Shown: in pieces, positions 10,481-21,943 of the stretch
Numbering within the stretch: the first letter of the stretch is position 1
How the letters are laid out: the number at the start of each line of letters is the position of its first letter
Assembly (NCBI RefSeq): GCF_016859285.1
Contig: NC_053407.1
Span: forward strand, 21,416,715-21,480,714
Reading direction: 5' to 3'
Source: Xiphias gladius
Taxonomy: Eukaryota > Chordata > Actinopteri > Istiophoriformes > Xiphiidae
DNA: 64,000 bases
Translations under genes and position numbers: made by a program
Notes under the pieces: generated by a model
What the model saw: only the letters and a program-made list of their open reading frames with translations
Database searches by the model: none
What the model was told of the DNA's origin: nothing

Positions 10481-13400
10481 CTGAGGGGGCAGAAGGGGGG
10501 AGACAGAGGTCACAGGATAGATGAGTGATGACAAAAATACAGTGGGGAGACTTCTCAACACACACACTCTCAACACACTGCAGTAAAGACAAATGCTGTG
10601 CAGCTAATGTTTAGTGTTGTCGACAATCTCCACTCCTTGTGCTATAAATTGCTTTATTTAAAACAATTTTCACTGTCGGAGCTCTAATAAAGCACATAAA
10701 TACCGTTAACTTATATTTAACTTCATAAGCGTTGCACAACTGACGTTTTAGCTGAAGGGATTAATAGATTTGTTGATTGACAGAAAATTAGTCGGCAACT
10801 ATTTTGATAACTGATTCATCATTTTACTAATTTCTTAAGCAAAAATGCCAAACAGCTTTGTAAATGGGAACATTTGCTTTTTGATTTTTGCCACATCTAA
10901 TATCTCTGGGTTTGGGACTGTTGGTCAGACAAAAACAGCAATTTGAATATTTCACTTTTCTGCAAAATTTAAAAATATTTTCTGACATTTAATAGACAAA
11001 GGAATTAATCCATTAATTGAGAAAGTAATTGGCAGATTGATCAATAATGAAATTAATGGTTAGTTGCAGCCCTAGTTGACTTTGTAATTGTGATTGACAC
11101 CAAAATGATCAATTGCAGCAAGAAGTATTAAAAAAAACAAAAACAAATAGGCCTTTCGGAGTAGACAAAAAGGAAGGAGGAAGAGAAAAAGAAGAAAGCA
11201 TGTTTGTTACTTTGTTAATAATTTTTCATACTCTGCAGATTGGTGTGTATTGCGGGGGGAGGGGGGGGGGGTACAGGATGAGAGGGTATAAAGTGGTAGT
11301 TGGGGAATGGATGGGTGTCTGCTGTAGTCTGAGTTCAGTGGCGGTCCACAGCGGCACTCTGTAGCAGCTCTGTGGCGGGCTGTCCCGGGGGTCTGAAGGC
11401 GGTCTGGAAGCCTGGGGGAGGGGAGTGGAACTGGCTGGCAGGGTTGGCTGTGGGTGGGGGCAGGTAGGGAGCCCAGCCGCCAGTGGCTCTGTGGTGGAGG
11501 GGGAGGTGGGCGTCGAGGAGGCCGCTGTGGAGGGGCTGGGGAGTGGGCACCGCTGAACTGACCGGGCCATCCATCTCTGTGAGCGCCTGCAGGGACTTGA
11601 GCCAGTGTGGTGGGTTGTCGTCCTGGAGACAGTCTAAACTGCTGCCTGCCGAGGCTGGGATGCCTGAGGGGGCAGAAGGGGGGAGACAGAGGTCACAGGA
11701 TAGATGAGTGATGACAAAAATACAGTGGGGAGACTTCTCAACACACACACTCTCAACACACTGCAGTAAAGACAAATGCTGTGCAGCTAATGTTTAGTGT
11801 TGTCGACAATCTCCACTCCTTGTGCTATAAGTTGCTTTATTTAAAACAATTTTCACTGTCGGAGCTCTAATAAAGCACATAAATACCGTTAACTTATATT
11901 TAACTTCATAAGCGTTGCACAACTGACGTTTAAGCTGAAGGGATTAATCGATTTGTTGATTGACAGAAAATTAGTCGGCAACTATTTTGATAACTGATTC
12001 ATCATTTTACTAATTTCTTAAGCAAAAATGCCAAACAGCTTTGTAAATGGGAACATTTGCTTTTTGATTTTTGCCACATCTAATATCTCTGGGTTTGGGA
12101 ATGTTGGTCAGACAAAAACAGCAATTTGAATATTTCACTTTTCTGCAAAATTTAAAAATATTTTCTGACATTTAATAGACAAAGGAATTAATCCATTAAT
12201 TGAGAAAGTAATTGGCAGATTGATCAATAATGAAATTAATGGTTAGTTGCAGCCCTAGTTGACTTTGTAATTGTGATTGACACCAAAATGATCAATTGCA
12301 GCAAGAAGTATTAAAAAAAACAAAAACAAGAACCCAAAAACAACAACGCAGACTATTTCAAAGGCCTTTATAATTTATATTGTTCCTGGAATTTTTACCA
12401 CAACTTGTGAAACACTTCCTCCATCAGCTTCCAATTAACCGAACACTTTTGTCATGTAGGTGACACTGCATCTAAAAGCCAAACCACAGTTTCTGTGTCC
12501 ACATGACGAAAATTCCTTTATGTGCCCAAATCCACACAAGGTCTGCTCAGACGGTCTGCACTGTGAGCGCCGACTGCACATGTGCAGGACAAGTAAACTG
12601 GACGCTCATTTTGTGCACAGTATGAATATACAGTTTATTTCCCATCCCTGGTCCTGTTCTTGTTAAACGGCCACAAACAAACAGTTGTTTTTTTTTTTTA
12701 ACTTTTTCATGTTGTTCAGCCAAATAAAACAAATAAAGGAGCGCTTCTTCTTGCTGTCAGGTCGCCATCATGTTTTCTAGCGCGCATGTGTGCAACGTGT
12801 CCGCCTACACACACCACCGATTCCAGTATGAACAGAAGTGCGTCCGTATCTACAGGATAAGTGGAAACCTTTCAATCAACTAACTATTTTCAGCAATTTT
12901 TCACAAATGTCAAACAACAGCTTCTATGATGTAAGAACTCGCTGTTTTTCTTGTTTTTGGATTGTTGGTTGAGAAACAAAAGCAATGTGAAGGGGCTTTA
13001 AGAACCTGTTGTGGGTATTTTTTATTATTTTCTTACATTTTTACAAACCAAGCAATTCATTGAGAATTTAAGCACCAGATTAACCAAAAAAGAAAATAGT
13101 TAGTTGCAGCCATATATTCAATTTACAATGATATGAAACTGAAGCTAAATGATAAATCAATTAAACCATTAATCGAACATCAAAATTGTTAAATTCATTT
13201 TCTGTTGATCAACTAATTAAGTGAGTTACAGTTTCTACCTGTGATGATAGCAGGGTCCATCCAACTGGCTGTGCCGTCCCAGCTCAGGCTGTGTGAGATG
13301 CCTGCTGGCCCCACCGGCCCACCGATGTGATTAACACTGTTGGAGGATGAGGAGGATGAAGAGGAAGAGGAATTTGGGAGACCCCCGAAGTTGATATTGA

Positions 13401-16400
13401 TATTGGGCAGGAGAGCTCTCAGGCCATCCTGCCACTCTTTCACATTTAAGCCGTCTATAGAGCCACTGTTTTCTGCAGGAGAGAAGAGGGAAACAGATGT
13501 GTAAGCTCCTCAGGTGTTTTGATCAGAGACTGCATCTAACAGTGTTTTTCTTTCCTCTGTAAGGTCAATAAAAGTTAATCAAAACAAGTATCACAATGCT
13601 ACGTGGCAGTGTATACATTGTGACATTCAATAACATCATTACGTAACACATCTGATCCCTGCTTTAACATGAACTGCTTCCAAGGGACAAAGAAAGGTGC
13701 CACACTGACCCAGGTGTCTGATACCTGAGATGGGGATCCCTCCCAGCCCTGTGTTGTGCTGATGGGGCAGATTCAGGTCCAGGAAATTACTGTGTGAGGC
13801 AGCACTGGCTGAGTGGTTCAAGTGTGTGAGGTTATTTCGTGTGGGGACGCCCATCCAGGGATGTCTGGCGGCTGGCTGCTGCTGCTGACTGGCCTGGCTG
13901 TTCTGACTGCCGGGGAAACTGAAGGAGCTGTAGATGGCTCTGTGGTGGAGCTGGGGGAGGCGTGGCAGGCTGCTGGGGAAGTGGTGAGAGGCGGCGCTTG
14001 GATTGGGGGGCAGCAGGCTGGGACCGTGATTGCTCCCTTGGGGGAGGTGCCCTGGGGACAAGGGACTCTGATCCTGCACCGAAAGCTCCTTCTCTATCAG
14101 GTCGGCCAAAGCCTTGCGGGTGACGTCGAAAGGATCGAAGCCCAGGTCATCGTCCTGCTGTTTGCTGGACGAGCCAAAGCCAAAGGCCGCCTGCCAGTCT
14201 GTGGAAGAAGACACTGGTATTGTGTCTGTGAGGGAAGAAGACAGACAAGTTACTGGAGCTGTCCCTGATGTGAGAAATTCTTAGTCGACTAACAGCCTTA
14301 GGATTTCTTTGACTTTGATTTGACTTGCTGATTGGCTGGTGCCGTTAGAGCTACATCTGTGACCTCTCTTAACCTTTTAAATTACACCCACCCACCTGTG
14401 GGACGCCTTGGCCTCAGTAACGCTACTTAAGGTGTGTTTTGGTCTGTACTGAACTCAATCTTCACTGAGCCTTGACAAATTAAACACAGTTTGAAAGCTC
14501 TACGTCTCCTGATTCTATCTATACAAAGCACACAAGAAAAGGTACAACTACAGGCCTTATATTCCCTTTTTTATACCAAATAAAATAAGCCCGTCAAAAA
14601 ACCTGACATTTCTTCCCTATTTGTGCCTCTGTTACTTTGGTTCAGTTTCTCTTCTACTCATTCTGACTTGCTGGTTGTAAAATTTAAAGAGTTACCTTTC
14701 AAAAGAGAGCAGGGTTATGACTGTAATCAAAAAGGTCGAAGAACAGTAACCTTTTTATTTTGGGAACATTATTTTAGGCCTTGTGAACTAAAATGGCTGT
14801 GTCTGTTAACAGGCTAAATCCCTCAAACTGTTCTCCAATGTTGTTTTCCTTTCTAAGAAAAATGTTGTCACGCAGAATACCTTTTAAAATCGTATTACTT
14901 GTGAGCAATACAGTGAAGCCAGAGATGCGTCATTCAGTAATGACTAATGAATTACAGCTCATGATTAAATGTTGACTAGGTCCCTGACAAACAGTCGACT
15001 AATCTATTAACAGGGGGCAGCCCTCTTAAGCATTTTGATTGCTTTATTATAAAGGGCAATTTACAATGCCTGCAAGAGCAGAAAATGCAAACATTAATAA
15101 GACACCACCATTACAGTCAATATTATGGTGTACGATGCTAATGGCCACTGCATTATGAAAGCAAATAGTCAGAATAAAGCAGCTGCAGGTCAAATCATCA
15201 TTTGAAAACTAGACAAAAGAAACTTGTGCTGTTACTTTGGGGCATCACAGTTTTAAAAGCCAGTCAGGCATTTAAAATATAAGAAACTTATCAATTAAAT
15301 CTCCATTTTACCTGATGTGAAGAGGCTCTGTGGTTCAGGGGTCATGGGCCAGTCAGAGCTGCCGCGTGGGGAGTTGGGGAAGGGGGGCAGGCCAGCAGGG
15401 AGAGGGTTAGGATGTCTGAAGTTACTGTTGTCTGAAAAGAGCGACTGGGACTCAGCTGCCGCACCCTCAAAGGGCGAACGGGCTGTGAGGTCTGACACGC
15501 TGATGGGCACCACCAGGCTGGGCTTAGTTAAACCCGGGGGAGGGGAGGGGGAGTCACTGGTGGGTATCTGGAAAAAGAGAGAGGAACAAATGCTTGTGAC
15601 ATCGTCCTTCTCAGACCTGATTCACCGTCATTTAGACGTAACTAAAATAACAAAAGGTAAGGTTGTTATACCTGTTGTAAAGTCTCTCCATTCACCATAC
15701 CAATTGATTCTGGAGGTTTGTCACTGGGACTGTGGAAAGAAAAGACAAATTTAGATACACATTACCAAAAAATGCTAAAGCAAAAATAATTCAATACTTT
15801 TTGTTGAATATAAAGCCCTAATGCTGAGGAGTGGTCTGTGTTACCTGTTACTGTCACAGTTAGAGGAGAAAGGGGACAGGGCAGTGCGCTGACCAGGAGC
15901 CAGCTCTGTATCTAGCCCATCAGAAGTAATAACTTCTTGGTCTAGATAGTCTAGCAGCGGAGGAGACTTGCGGTCCTCTGAAAGCCCGTTGGCTAGTTTG
16001 TTATGCCCTGACAGCGTCGGCCACCCATCTTTACCATTGCTATTGTTGGTTCTGTTATAAACCAAGAGAAGAATCAAGCTTAGCACAATGATCAAGATGT
16101 ACTGTTGAAGTAATAAGAGGAAGAGCATAGATTAAATTAATAAATAACAACCTCTGTGTGGAGCTTGATTTACTCTTTGACTTCTCTGCACCACAGGCTG
16201 GAGGTTGTAGAAAGCTAGGGTTAATTTTATAAAGGTCTTGGAGGAGTTTCTGCTCATACTCTTGATGTTTTCCCGCCTAAAAACAAATAACACAACATGA
16301 GACAACTGCTTTTTCAAACACTAACAACTCACAAAGAATAGAGCAAAGATTTATTCTGAGAGCTTACCTGCATCTCCTCTTTAGTAAAGCTAGCTGCTTC

Positions 16401-18429
16401 ATCCCCCAGCTCATGTAGATACATACAATCAGGTTTGGGACACTGCATACTTTTAAGGAAGTAACTGCAGTACTTTGTTGTGCCTAAAGAAGCCTGTAAC
16501 AAAAAGACAGAGATACAAGCTCTGAGTAAAAAATGATACAAGAAAGTGTGTACATAAAATTCAAAGTTAAGGACTTTTCTTTCTTTAAGGACTTTTGGTT
16601 GAATCTTACTATTTTATACAGCAAGATGTTTAATATTAGAGTATTTATGTCTTAAAAACAAGAAGAGGATACAAATAATAATAATAAAAAAAAAAAACAG
16701 CCTTATACAAGTTTGGCAGTGAAAATATGAGTAAAACTGATGAGCACTGTGATTAACTTACCTTGAGTGTCCTGCCATCAACAACCACATTGTTCACACA
16801 TTGTATTGCTCTTAGAGCATCTTCAGAGCGAATGTAAGTGACATAAGCACTAGCACTAGGTCCCTGAAAAAACAGAAAATTAAAGTAAACATACAAGTCT
16901 CTCTATGGCTACAACTGTTTACATGTTTAAATCAATCAATTTTTTCACCACTCAATAATTTAATCTATAAATTTTTAAATTTATTAATTTAAAAAGTTTC
17001 AAAAAAAAGATACCTGAGAAAATAAAGTAATCACGTAAAAAAACAAAAAACAAAAAAACCCCAACAACAACGTAATAAACAAGCAAAACTTGGTAAAAAA
17101 TATCTGTAAAATTGTAAACAAAACAATGTTTCACAGTTTTGCTTGGTAAGAGTCAAATGTTTCTTTTATTTAAAAAAAAAAAAAAAATCAATATTGATTA
17201 ACCTCTGTTAAAGTTTATAAACCAATCATCAACTGCAAGTACATCTTGTCAGTTTGATTCAACCTCTCACCTGTGAACCTGCATAAGATGTGCTATTGTT
17301 GATGACCACTTTATGGATTTTCCCAAACCTCCCAAAATACTCTGGTCGTTTAAGGACCTGTGAGCACAATGCAAAAAAAAAATTACAGTTACCACAGAGT
17401 TTTGGTTCACTGTGGGCTCCTTAATACACAATATTCAACACAAGCTTTACCCTTGAGGCTTCAATGGTCTTCACTGACAAACCTTAATATGTATGGTAAA
17501 CACATTTCCTAGCAAAATGCATTCAATCTGTCAAATCAGTCTATTTGTGGATGTTGAAAAGTTCAAGATAAATCTAGCAGCTAGGGCCTTCAGTTTTTCA
17601 CAGCAACTGCTTTATTCACATCAAACTAAACATTTCCAACACTCCAGGGTCACAGGTAGCATAAGTCACTGAGTTTGTTAGTGGCCACTCTGTACTTACC
17701 TCCGGGTCGGCGAGTCGCTGCGAGAGTCCCACCACAAACACCAGATTTCTCTGGACCACTCTGACACTGGCCAGATGCTTGCGGTTTTCTGTCACCTTCT
17801 GCTTCTTCTCGTTCTGTTTCTGCTTCTTTTCATTCTTTATCCTCTGGATCTCCTCCTGTGACAGAGGCTTGTACACAGCCGGGTCCTCTGGGTACGGCTA
17901 CACAGAGAAAAAACAAAGAATTTTTTTGTCCATCGTTTGAAAGCTACTAGTCTAAATGATGTGGCTTTGTGAGGGATAGTTGGTAACAGAGGCAATTTTT
18001 AGTTGTCAGTGTGGTAGTTCAACAGGCATCACTAGCCAAACTGCTGAGGCTATAAATTTTAAATTGATGATGAAGTGATGTTTAAATTGACCGACCACTT
18101 TGAAAAGGGGGTCGAATAGTTTATTTCCCCCTGCATCACTCTACCTCATCACATCTGCTTTGCTAAACACATCTCCTCCACTTTCACGACAGACAACTCA
18201 GCCTTCATTTCTGATGAAGTTCTCTGCTATCGAGTTCACCTCATCATTTCCTCACCTTTCTGCAGGCGGGGCAGAGGCCGTTCTCGTCTGTGCGGATGCG
18301 ATGCCAACAGAAGCGGCAGATCTGGTAGCCACAGGTGCAAGGGAAGAAGTTGACGTCATCAATCTCCAGCGGCTCCATGCACAGAGGGCACTCCATGGGG
18401 TCGTCCTTCATTTCAGGGCTGTGGGACAT
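10152..18429 (-). CDS. cnot4: CCR4-NOT transcription complex subunit 4 (E3 ubiquitin ligase)
   Basis: E3 ubiquitin ligase associated with the CCR4-NOT deadenylase, acting in mRNA and ribosome quality control. Coding exons on the minus strand: 18429-18256, 17897-17700, 17357-17271, 16863-16762, 16493-16368, 16276-16152, 16051-15845, 15729-15672, 15567-15312, 14225-13725, 13472-13239, then a terminal exon present twice (11663-11335 or 10480-10152). All phases join; the product is about 798 residues. Residues 14-56 form the C4C4 RING (CPLC, CTC, CRFC, CPAC at Cys14/17/31/33/38/41/53/56). A Lys/Gln-rich helix follows, then an RRM at about 109-189 and a C3H zinc finger beginning at KYCSYF (about 194-215). 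The second half is Pro/Ser-rich and low-complexity, with a ten-serine run, and ends in the conserved block NPPHWLKSLQALTEMDGP. The start is the ATG four codons before SPEMKDDP, matching the family. Odd point: the duplicated last exon. Confidence 0.97.
10750..11080. repeat. Interspersed element, family 2 (inside cnot4 duplication unit 1)
   Basis: It runs from ttgattgacagaaaattagt to ttagttgcagccctag. It was carried along in the tandem duplication; the second copy is at about 11935-12262. Confidence 0.7.
11335..11663 (-). CDS. cnot4: cnot4 terminal coding exon, proximal duplicate
   Basis: This is a second full copy of the last exon, 1183 bases upstream in the transcript direction. Splice acceptor, reading frame and stop codon are intact and the encoded protein is identical to the distal copy. 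It lies directly after exon 12 (13239-13472), so the transcript would meet it first. Only about 190 bases of the native 3' untranslated sequence were duplicated with it. Beyond that, the transcript runs into duplicated intron and then the distal exon. It could also be an uncollapsed haplotype in the assembly. Confidence 0.85.
11935..12262. repeat. Interspersed element, family 2 (inside cnot4 duplication unit 2)
   Basis: It is almost identical to 10750-11080 because both descend from the same duplicated segment. Confidence 0.7.
12860..13225. repeat. Interspersed element(s), family 2, in cnot4 intron 12
   Basis: It contains caatcaactaactattttca, tagttagttgcagccat and a second fragment aatcgaacatcaaaattg. 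Probably two overlapping copies. Confidence 0.55.
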
Positions 18430-18732
18430 CCTATGGCGCGGTGAAGCTGAGTGTTGAAGCTGGTCACAGAGCACAGGGCTAAGAAAACAAAGAAAATTGG
18501 CTGAGTGTGAGAGCTCCATCATGAAATGAGTGAAAATAATGTCAACTAAACAAATTCTTTCTACTAATTGAACTTGTTGTCCCCTCACATACTTAATAGC
18601 GGGATGGTGCAGCCTCTGCATTTGAGTTAATGACCACCAAGTACACAAAAGCAGACTAGGCACACAAGGAAATATATTCATATAAATATCTTTCATGCAG
18701 AGTTTTACCTAGTCAGCAGCAGATGAAACACT

Positions 18733-18790
18733 ATACTCGGTGGCCAGTTCATTAGGTACACCTAGCTAAAACTAATGCAAACAGTCTAAT
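18733..18790. repeat. Fragment of a common fish interspersed repeat
   Basis: tggccagttcattaggtaca followed by cctagctaaaactaatg is a widespread fish repeat end. The family name is not certain. Confidence 0.5.
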
Positions 18791-18984
18791 GCAATACATC
18801 TTACTTTCATGGCAGATATAGTGTTCAGTTTTTGATTTAACTTTTCGGAGAGGTGTTGACTCAACTTTTGGAGGCTGTAGTTTGTGACGGTGTTGAATTG
18901 CATTGCATTTCTTATATTCTGTCAACTCCACTTATACCATTGAGGGTAGATTAAATATCAGAAAAAGCTCTCGGTACATTTTGC

Positions 18985-19325
18985 AGCTGAAATGATTAGT
19001 TAATCATCAGAAAATTAATCTGCAAGTAGAGCTGCAACTAACAATTATTTTCATGATTCACTGATTAATCATTTAGCCTATTAAATGACAAAAAATAGTG
19101 AAGCCCAAGATGTCTTGTTTTGTTTGAACACAAAGATATTCCACTTACAAAGATATATGAGAAAGCTAAGCATCAAATCCTCACATTTGAGAATCTGAAA
19201 CATGAGAATGTTTTGCATTTTTCAATATTTTTGCTTGAAAAATGACTGAAACGACTGAATAGTTCAGTTTCTGATAGTTTTCTGTCGATCCATTATAGAT
19301 TAGTTAACTAATCATTTCAAGTCTA
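18985..19325. repeat. Interspersed element, family 2, in cnot4 intron 1
   Basis: A full-looking copy starts agagctgcaactaacaatta at 19026, contains the inner text common to the family, and ends attagttaactaatcatttc. A fragment of another copy precedes it. Confidence 0.7.
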
Positions 19326-20572
19326 TCTGCAAGTGTTTTAATGATCAACTAGCTAAGTGTAAAACATGTTCTTGTTCCAACACATGTGGTTAGTTTTCTT
19401 AGTGCTCTATGATAGTAAATTCAATATCTTTGACTTTTCAACTGTTGGTTGTACTACAAAAGCCATCTGAAGTTTGTGATGGATCACAAACTACAAAAAT
19501 GACCATAAAGTTGAACCAAATGCCTCTCCAAGACAGTTTCAGACAAAAACTGAAAATAATAACCTTCACTAAGGTATGATTTTTTGCAGTGTTGCTGAAT
19601 TAGACTGCCTCAGTTTTAGATAGGAACCTGGAAATTGAGTTTACATCCTAAAACACAAGCTACAAACAGCACTAATGATAGCTAATGCGGATGTTGTGTT
19701 ATCTCTCAGGGGTTGACAGTAACTTACGCGGCACAGCGTCATTACAGACGTAAAAGGGAAATTCAACAAAACTGAGTTTATTTACGAATGAACCGTCCGT
19801 TGTTAGCAGTTAAGCACCAGCCCGGTTGTACGTGACAACACCGCTGCCATCAAACCCAGGCTGATAAAAGAGTCTACAGTAGATAGCTGAACTAGACGAT
19901 AACAGGGAAATGCCAACATTTCATATACCTGGCAGCATTTTGCTAATAGATTCACACGCAACAGGGCGTCAAAGCTTCGCTTGTAAATACCAGCTGATTG
20001 GTAAAGTCGTGTGTGTGAAGCCAGAATACCCAGTTAGCCAGGCTGGTAACTTTAGCTGCTCTGGCTTCTGGATCGTACATTATGACAGATGTTATTTGAC
20101 TAACGTTAGGCTAAGCTAACATTAGATGCGAATTGGGTAGAAGAAGCCGGTCTGACAGATAGCGAGTATCCAGGGGCAGTTGGAGGTTTAATCACAAAAA
20201 AACACAGACACAAATACTGACTGGATATTTGTGTTAAACATTTTAAAAAACGCATGACAAAACGTTACGCTTTCTCCTACATATTAACTGACAGCTTGCT
20301 TCGTGCTAACCGCTAGCATGCTACATTATCATGAAAATGTACGGCGCGGCCTACCCAAGCTAACGCTGAACTGGAAGCAGGTTGTTTGCACCATAAACAA
20401 CTGACACTGCTCTCACGACATTAAGACAACCTGGACAGTACTCTAGAAAGCTTGAGGATACTGTAGTGTCAGTCTGTTAAGTCGTGAAAGACATAGGTGT
20501 CCTTTAATTACTGAGGGAGATTGGAGGCTGGCTAGTCCAGTTAGCAGTCTGGCTAACGTTAGCGTCACTTAC

Positions 20573-20800
20573 CCTGTCCGTATTTAGCTTAGATTCCACT
20601 CCGAGGGAGTCACACCAGATTGGGCGGAGACTGCGAGCCAATGTATCTGAAATGTCAAAATTTCTCTAAACGGCCACTTAAGATAACCGTAGGTGTGTTG
20701 ATCTGTTGTAAATAAAAGGCTATAAAGATGTTTTTGCCCCTTTCTTTTCTTGGTATTGTGGAGACAATTTACGTTCAAACCACCATCTTAGCTAGCATTA
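20573..20800 (-). promoter_or_regulatory. cnot4: cnot4 untranslated first exon and promoter region
   Basis: A minus-strand splice donor (acagg|gtaagtg) sits at 20572/20573. The matching acceptor (gttttcttag) at 18478/18479 opens the exon with the start codon. The exon 1 upstream boundary is not visible; I place transcription start somewhere in 20650-20880, where there is an NRF1-like TGCGCAGA (about 20848) and no clear TATA box. The intron between (18479-20572) carries two repeats and nothing else I can identify. Confidence 0.6.
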
Positions 20801-20949
20801 ATGTTGGGAGGAGGGAATGGGGCAAATATTCTGAGCCACTGAGTCTGCGCAGATGCACGGGTGCTTTGTGGGAGATTGAGTTTTCGGTGGTTCTAAGGTG
20901 TTGCAGGAAAACATTAAATACAGACCTGTGGAATAAGACATCTTAGATA

Positions 20950-21020
20950 AAAGTATATAAAAAAAAGTGCATTTCAAGTACTTTACTTAAGTACATGTGA
21001 GGTTCTTTACTAGAGTGTTG
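20950..21020. repeat. Family 4 fragment
   Basis: caagtactttacttaagtac and ggttctttactagagtg resemble the inner part of the element at 26758. Confidence 0.4.
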
Positions 21021-21552
21021 ACATTTTAAATAACTTTAAGGGTTCTGATGACTTTTCCTGACCCTTTTATTAGCACATAGAATGTAGTTTAATGCCAGTT
21101 TCACAGTTGTACCGAGCTGAGTACGAATGATATGGCCTGGAATTATTTACCAAGTTCATTAATTTATTGACATTTATATCACATTTTTTCACTCCCTCAA
21201 AACGATTCCTAATAATATAATCATTTAATCATTAAACTCTGGGCCTGGATAAGCAGGAGAAAATCAGTGGATGGAAGGGTTAACCAATTAAAAAAATAAC
21301 ATACTTATCTAAGATCCACTTACAAATTTTACATAACATCAGAGGTTTGGAAAAATAGTAGCCTACTTTTCCAGCCAGTTTTTGCTAGAGTCACATACAA
21401 AAACATTTTATAAGTAACATTACCTCCAACAGCAGACTAGAGAAAATATAATATAATATAGTTTTGACAATGAAATTTAAGACTTTTTAATACCTTTAAA
21501 GTGGTATTACTAATTTTAGGAAAAGATTCTGAGTACATTCTCCATCTCTGCT

Positions 21553-21590
21553 GTTATATATATTATATATATATATTATATATATATGTA
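21553..21590. repeat. TA simple repeat
   Basis: Imperfect (TA)n broken by single bases, downstream of the pseudouridine gene. Confidence 0.85.
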
Positions 21591-21943
21591 CTTTTCTCTA
21601 TTATAAGGAATCAAAACACCAGAGTTCCATACAATGTATAATCTTACATCATTTATGTACAAGGATTTTTAATCATGAGTTCAAGTAAAGCATAGGAAAA
21701 AGTGGTTATTTTCTGTGTTTTTTCAAAATATCAATTAGAACAATCTAAAATATCAAATTAAATTCGTATTTATTGGTTTTTGTATAATGTGTAATCTTCT
21801 TACATTCATTTACTTGCGGTGTTACACAGCGTTAAAGATGAAAATTATAAAATACAGAAACAACTATTAAAAATCAATCCAAAGCAAAATAAACCAAATT
21901 CCCCACACATTGCTCCAATAATGTTCCATGACTGAAAATATTT

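Larger units (their letters stand above)
9961..12329. repeat. Recent ~1.18 kb direct tandem duplication
   Basis: Unit 1 is about 9961-11145 and unit 2 about 11146-12329. I saw only a few differences: a G-run two bases shorter in unit 2 (offset changes from 1185 to 1183) and about four substitutions (for example gctataaatt/gctataagtt near 10645/11828 and attaatagat/attaatcgat near 10761/11944). The unit contains about 190 bases of 3' UTR, the whole terminal coding exon and about 650 bases of intron including one interspersed repeat. The junction lies in an A-rich acaaaaacaa stretch present at both unit ends. Confidence 0.95.

Noticed and set aside
10300-10524. Plus-strand open frame opposite the cnot4 last exon (and its twin at 11483-11707)
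   Set aside because: Shadow of the GC-rich coding exon on the other strand; no family likeness, no splice signals.
13813-14268. 151-codon plus-strand frame opposite cnot4 exon 11
   Set aside because: Antisense shadow of a Pro/Ser/Gln-rich coding exon whose splice sites and phase on the minus strand are clear.
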